DNA from: Arthrobacter cupressi
GTDB lineage: Bacteria > Actinomycetota > Actinomycetes > Actinomycetales > Micrococcaceae
NCBI RefSeq assembly: GCF_900099975.1
Contig: NZ_FNEI01000008.1
Location: forward strand, 1 to 64,000
Direction: 5' to 3'
Length of the DNA: 64,000 bases
Below, one piece after another: positions 62,252-64,000 of the stretch. Position 1 is the first letter of the stretch; the number at the start of each line of letters is the position of its first letter. The notes beneath the pieces are model-generated. The model made no database searches. It saw only the letters and a program-made list of their open reading frames with translations, and was not told the origin of the DNA. Both the position numbers and the translations under genes were made by a program.

Positions 62252-64000
62252 ATGGCACAACTCTTCGACACCGTCCTTGTCGCCAACCGCGGCGAAATCG
62301 CCTGCCGCGTCATCCGCACCCTCAAAGTCATGGGGATCCGTTCGGTCGCCGTGTACTCGGACGCCGACGCCGGAGCCCGCCACGTGTGCGAGGCCGACAC
62401 CGCCGTCCGGATCGGGACCGCCAGCGCCGCGGACAGCTACCTGAACATCGACGCCATCATCGATGCCTGCGTGCAGAGCGGGGCGCAGGCCGTCCACCCC
62501 GGCTACGGCTTCCTGGCCGAGAACGCCGAATTCGCCAAGTCCCTGAACTCCCACGGGATTGCCTTCATCGGGCCGCCTGCGGACGCGATCGAACTCATGG
62601 GGGACAAGATCCGCGCCAAGAACCAGGTGGCTGGCTACGGGGTGCCCTGCGTTCCCGGGATCGCCGAACCCGGCCTGGGCGACGCTGAACTGATCGCCGC
62701 GGCACCGTCCGTAGGCTTCCCGCTGCTCATCAAGCCTTCGGCCGGCGGCGGCGGCAAAGGCATGCACGTAGTGGAGAACGAGGGAGGGATGCCGGCCGCG
62801 CTGGCCACCGCCCGCAGGGTGGCCGCCGCCGCGTTCGGCGACGACACCCTCTTCCTGGAACGCCTGGTCCGCGCGCCCCGGCACATCGAGGTCCAGGTCC
62901 TCGCGGACCAGGCCGGCAACGTCATCCACTTAGGCGAGCGCGAATGCTCCCTGCAGCGGCGCCACCAGAAAGTCATCGAGGAAGCGCCCTCGCCGCTGCT
63001 GGAATCTGTGCCCGACGGCGCCGCGATCCGGGCACGGATCGGCGAGGCTGCCTGCCAGGCCGCCCGTTCGGTCAACTACAGCGGGGCCGGCACCGTGGAG
63101 TTCCTGGTCTCGGACGAAGACCCCGGGCAGTTCTACTTCATGGAAATGAACACCCGCCTGCAGGTGGAGCACCCGGTGACCGAAATGGTTACGGGAATCG
63201 ACCTCGTCGAATGGCAGGTAAGGATCGCGGCCGGCGAGGAGCTCGCCCTGGAGCAGGCCGGCGTCGTGCTGGACGGGCACGCCGTGGAAGCCCGCGTCTA
63301 CGCCGAGGACCCCGCCCGGAACTTCCTGCCGTCCGCGGGCGAGGTGCTCGCGCTGGATGAGGACGGCGACGGCAGCAGCCTGTCCGCAGCCGGGACCCGG
63401 GTGCGCATCGACTCCGCCATGCTGCCCGGCCTCGTGGTTACGGGCGACTACGATCCGATGCTCTCCAAGGTCATCGCTTGGGGGCCGGGGCGGGAAGCGG
63501 CGCTGGACGCCCTCGATGCCGCCCTGGGGAAGTACACCCTGCTGGGCCTGCACACGAACGTCGAATACCTGCGCCTGCTGCTCAACGACCCCGACGTCCG
63601 CGCCGGACGGCTCGACACCGGGCTCATCGAACGCAAACTGCCGGCCATGCAGTTCCGGCAGCCGGGGGACACGGAACTGCTCGCGGCAGCGCGGCTGGCC
63701 GCCGGGGGTGAGCGGCCGGCGTCGGGCGTTCCGCCCTGGCAGGCCAGCGACGGCTGGCGGCTCGGCGCCCCGGCCCCGCGCCGCGTCCACCTGGCGGTCC
63801 CCGAGCGGGCGCCCGACGGCGGTCCCTCCGGTGAGCGGCTGGTGACCGTCAAGCTGCTTTCGTCCGACAGCGTCCCGCACCAGTTCGTGACCGCCCTGGA
63901 AACCGCGCCACCCAGCGGCCCGCGCGGGCTGTGGCTCGGCGACGGAGGCTGGTCCTGCCGCCTGGAAATCCTCGACCGCGAAACCAGGCTCCACCGGCTC
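62252..64000 (+). CDS. Acyl-CoA carboxylase biotin carboxylase (alpha) subunit, cut by window edge
   Basis: Carboxylates biotin with ATP and bicarbonate. 583 codons are present, open to the edge. The biotin carboxylase domain begins [21 protein letters not shown], with the ATP-grasp glycine loop [15 protein letters not shown], catalytic [10 protein letters not shown] and [14 protein letters not shown]. After about residue 450 comes the linker domain that contacts the carboxyltransferase. The biotinyl domain with its AMKM-type lysine would lie beyond the window. ATG at 62252, directly after the beta subunit. Confidence 0.93.
   Translation, partial: MAQLFDTVLVANRGEIACRVIRTLKVMGIRSVAVYSDADAGARHVCEADTAVRIGTASAADSYLNIDAIIDACVQSGAQAVHPGYGFLAENAEFAKSLNSHGIAFIGPPADAIELMGDKIRAKNQVAGYGVPCVPGIAEPGLGDAELIAAAPSVGFPLLIKPSAGGGGKGMHVVENEGGMPAALATARRVAAAAFGDDTLFLERLVRAPRHIEVQVLADQAGNVIHLGERECSLQRRHQKVIEEAPSPLLESVPDGAAIRARIGEAACQAARSVNYSGAGTVEFLVSDEDPGQFYFMEMNTRLQVEHPVTEMVTGIDLVEWQVRIAAGEELALEQAGVVLDGHAVEARVYAEDPARNFLPSAGEVLALDEDGDGSSLSAAGTRVRIDSAMLPGLVVTGDYDPMLSKVIAWGPGREAALDALDAALGKYTLLGLHTNVEYLRLLLNDPDVRAGRLDTGLIERKLPAMQFRQPGDTELLAAARLAAGGERPASGVPPWQASDGWRLGAPAPRRVHLAVPERAPDGGPSGERLVTVKLLSSDSVPHQFVTALETAPPSGPRGLWLGDGGWSCRLEILDRETRLHRL

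Noticed and set aside
1..64000. CRISPR array or restriction/defence island
   Set aside because: No regularly spaced repeats and no cas, restriction or toxin-antitoxin genes were recognised.

Overview
The window is high-GC, densely packed, actinobacterial-type DNA. The gene complement fits the family Micrococcaceae (Arthrobacter or Pseudarthrobacter type): homodimeric-type glycyl-tRNA synthetase, Actinobacterial Holin-X protein, SAM-IV riboswitch, repeated-motif DivIVA-like protein and an rpsB-tsf-pyrH-frr-cdsA run. The genus is inferred from style and gene order, not from a search. Most of the window looks like chromosomal backbone. The only clear mobile DNA is an IS481-type element cut by the left edge.

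Layout. 1-331: left end of an IS481-family element. 333-1670: exported (Tat) amidohydrolase. 1856-5594: threonine-to-glycine pair tdh-kbl with a GH4 glycosidase. 5658-8494: flavin-binding protein, FAD oxidoreductase and hutI. 8511-10899: EamA transporter and a divergent MocR regulator. 11095-15607: five-gene amino-sugar/tagatose-type operon (SIS isomerase/deaminase, ROK kinase, PfkB kinase, class II aldolase, DeoR regulator). 15617-17957: phosphatase, CPBP protease and VOC protein. 18198-20890: metY and riboswitch-controlled metX. 20887-25683: mixed small genes, including an AlkZ-like glycosylase, a GDSL hydrolase and an S4 protein.

25788-34283: glyS, GNAT, YibE/F, dusB, dgt and dnaG, followed by two tandem tRNA-Asn genes. 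34708-40568: small membrane proteins, a Bcr/CflA-type exporter, Holin-X, a CDP-alcohol phosphatidyltransferase, a DMT transporter and a GT4 glycosyltransferase. 40664-42630: tRNA with CAT anticodon, acyl-CoA dehydrogenase and an M23-type peptidase. 43039-47890: rpsB-tsf-pyrH-frr-cdsA and a DivIVA-repeat protein. 47912-54607: a LytS/LytTR two-component system flanked by two sodium:solute symporters, each with a small membrane partner. 54669-59744: secreted-type anchored protein, then a Lrp/AsnC regulator divergent from a 2-oxoacid dehydrogenase operon (E1 alpha, E1 beta, E2). 59833-64000: TetR regulator divergent from an acyl-CoA carboxylase operon (beta subunit, then the alpha subunit cut by the right edge).

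How it works together. The right end reads as a branched-chain amino-acid or acyl-CoA breakdown block: a keto-acid dehydrogenase under an Lrp-type regulator beside a methylcrotonyl-CoA-type carboxylase under a TetR regulator. A near-identical 16-bp inverted repeat (GTTAC-N6-GTAAC) occurs upstream of the esterase at 23747, the acyl-CoA dehydrogenase at 40923 and, in slightly diverged form, the carboxylase operon. This suggests one dispersed TetR-type regulon. Other control elements are a SAM-IV riboswitch, several palindromic operator candidates, and a hairpin that hides the transposase ribosome-binding site from read-through translation. No CRISPR array, prophage module or rRNA gene was seen.
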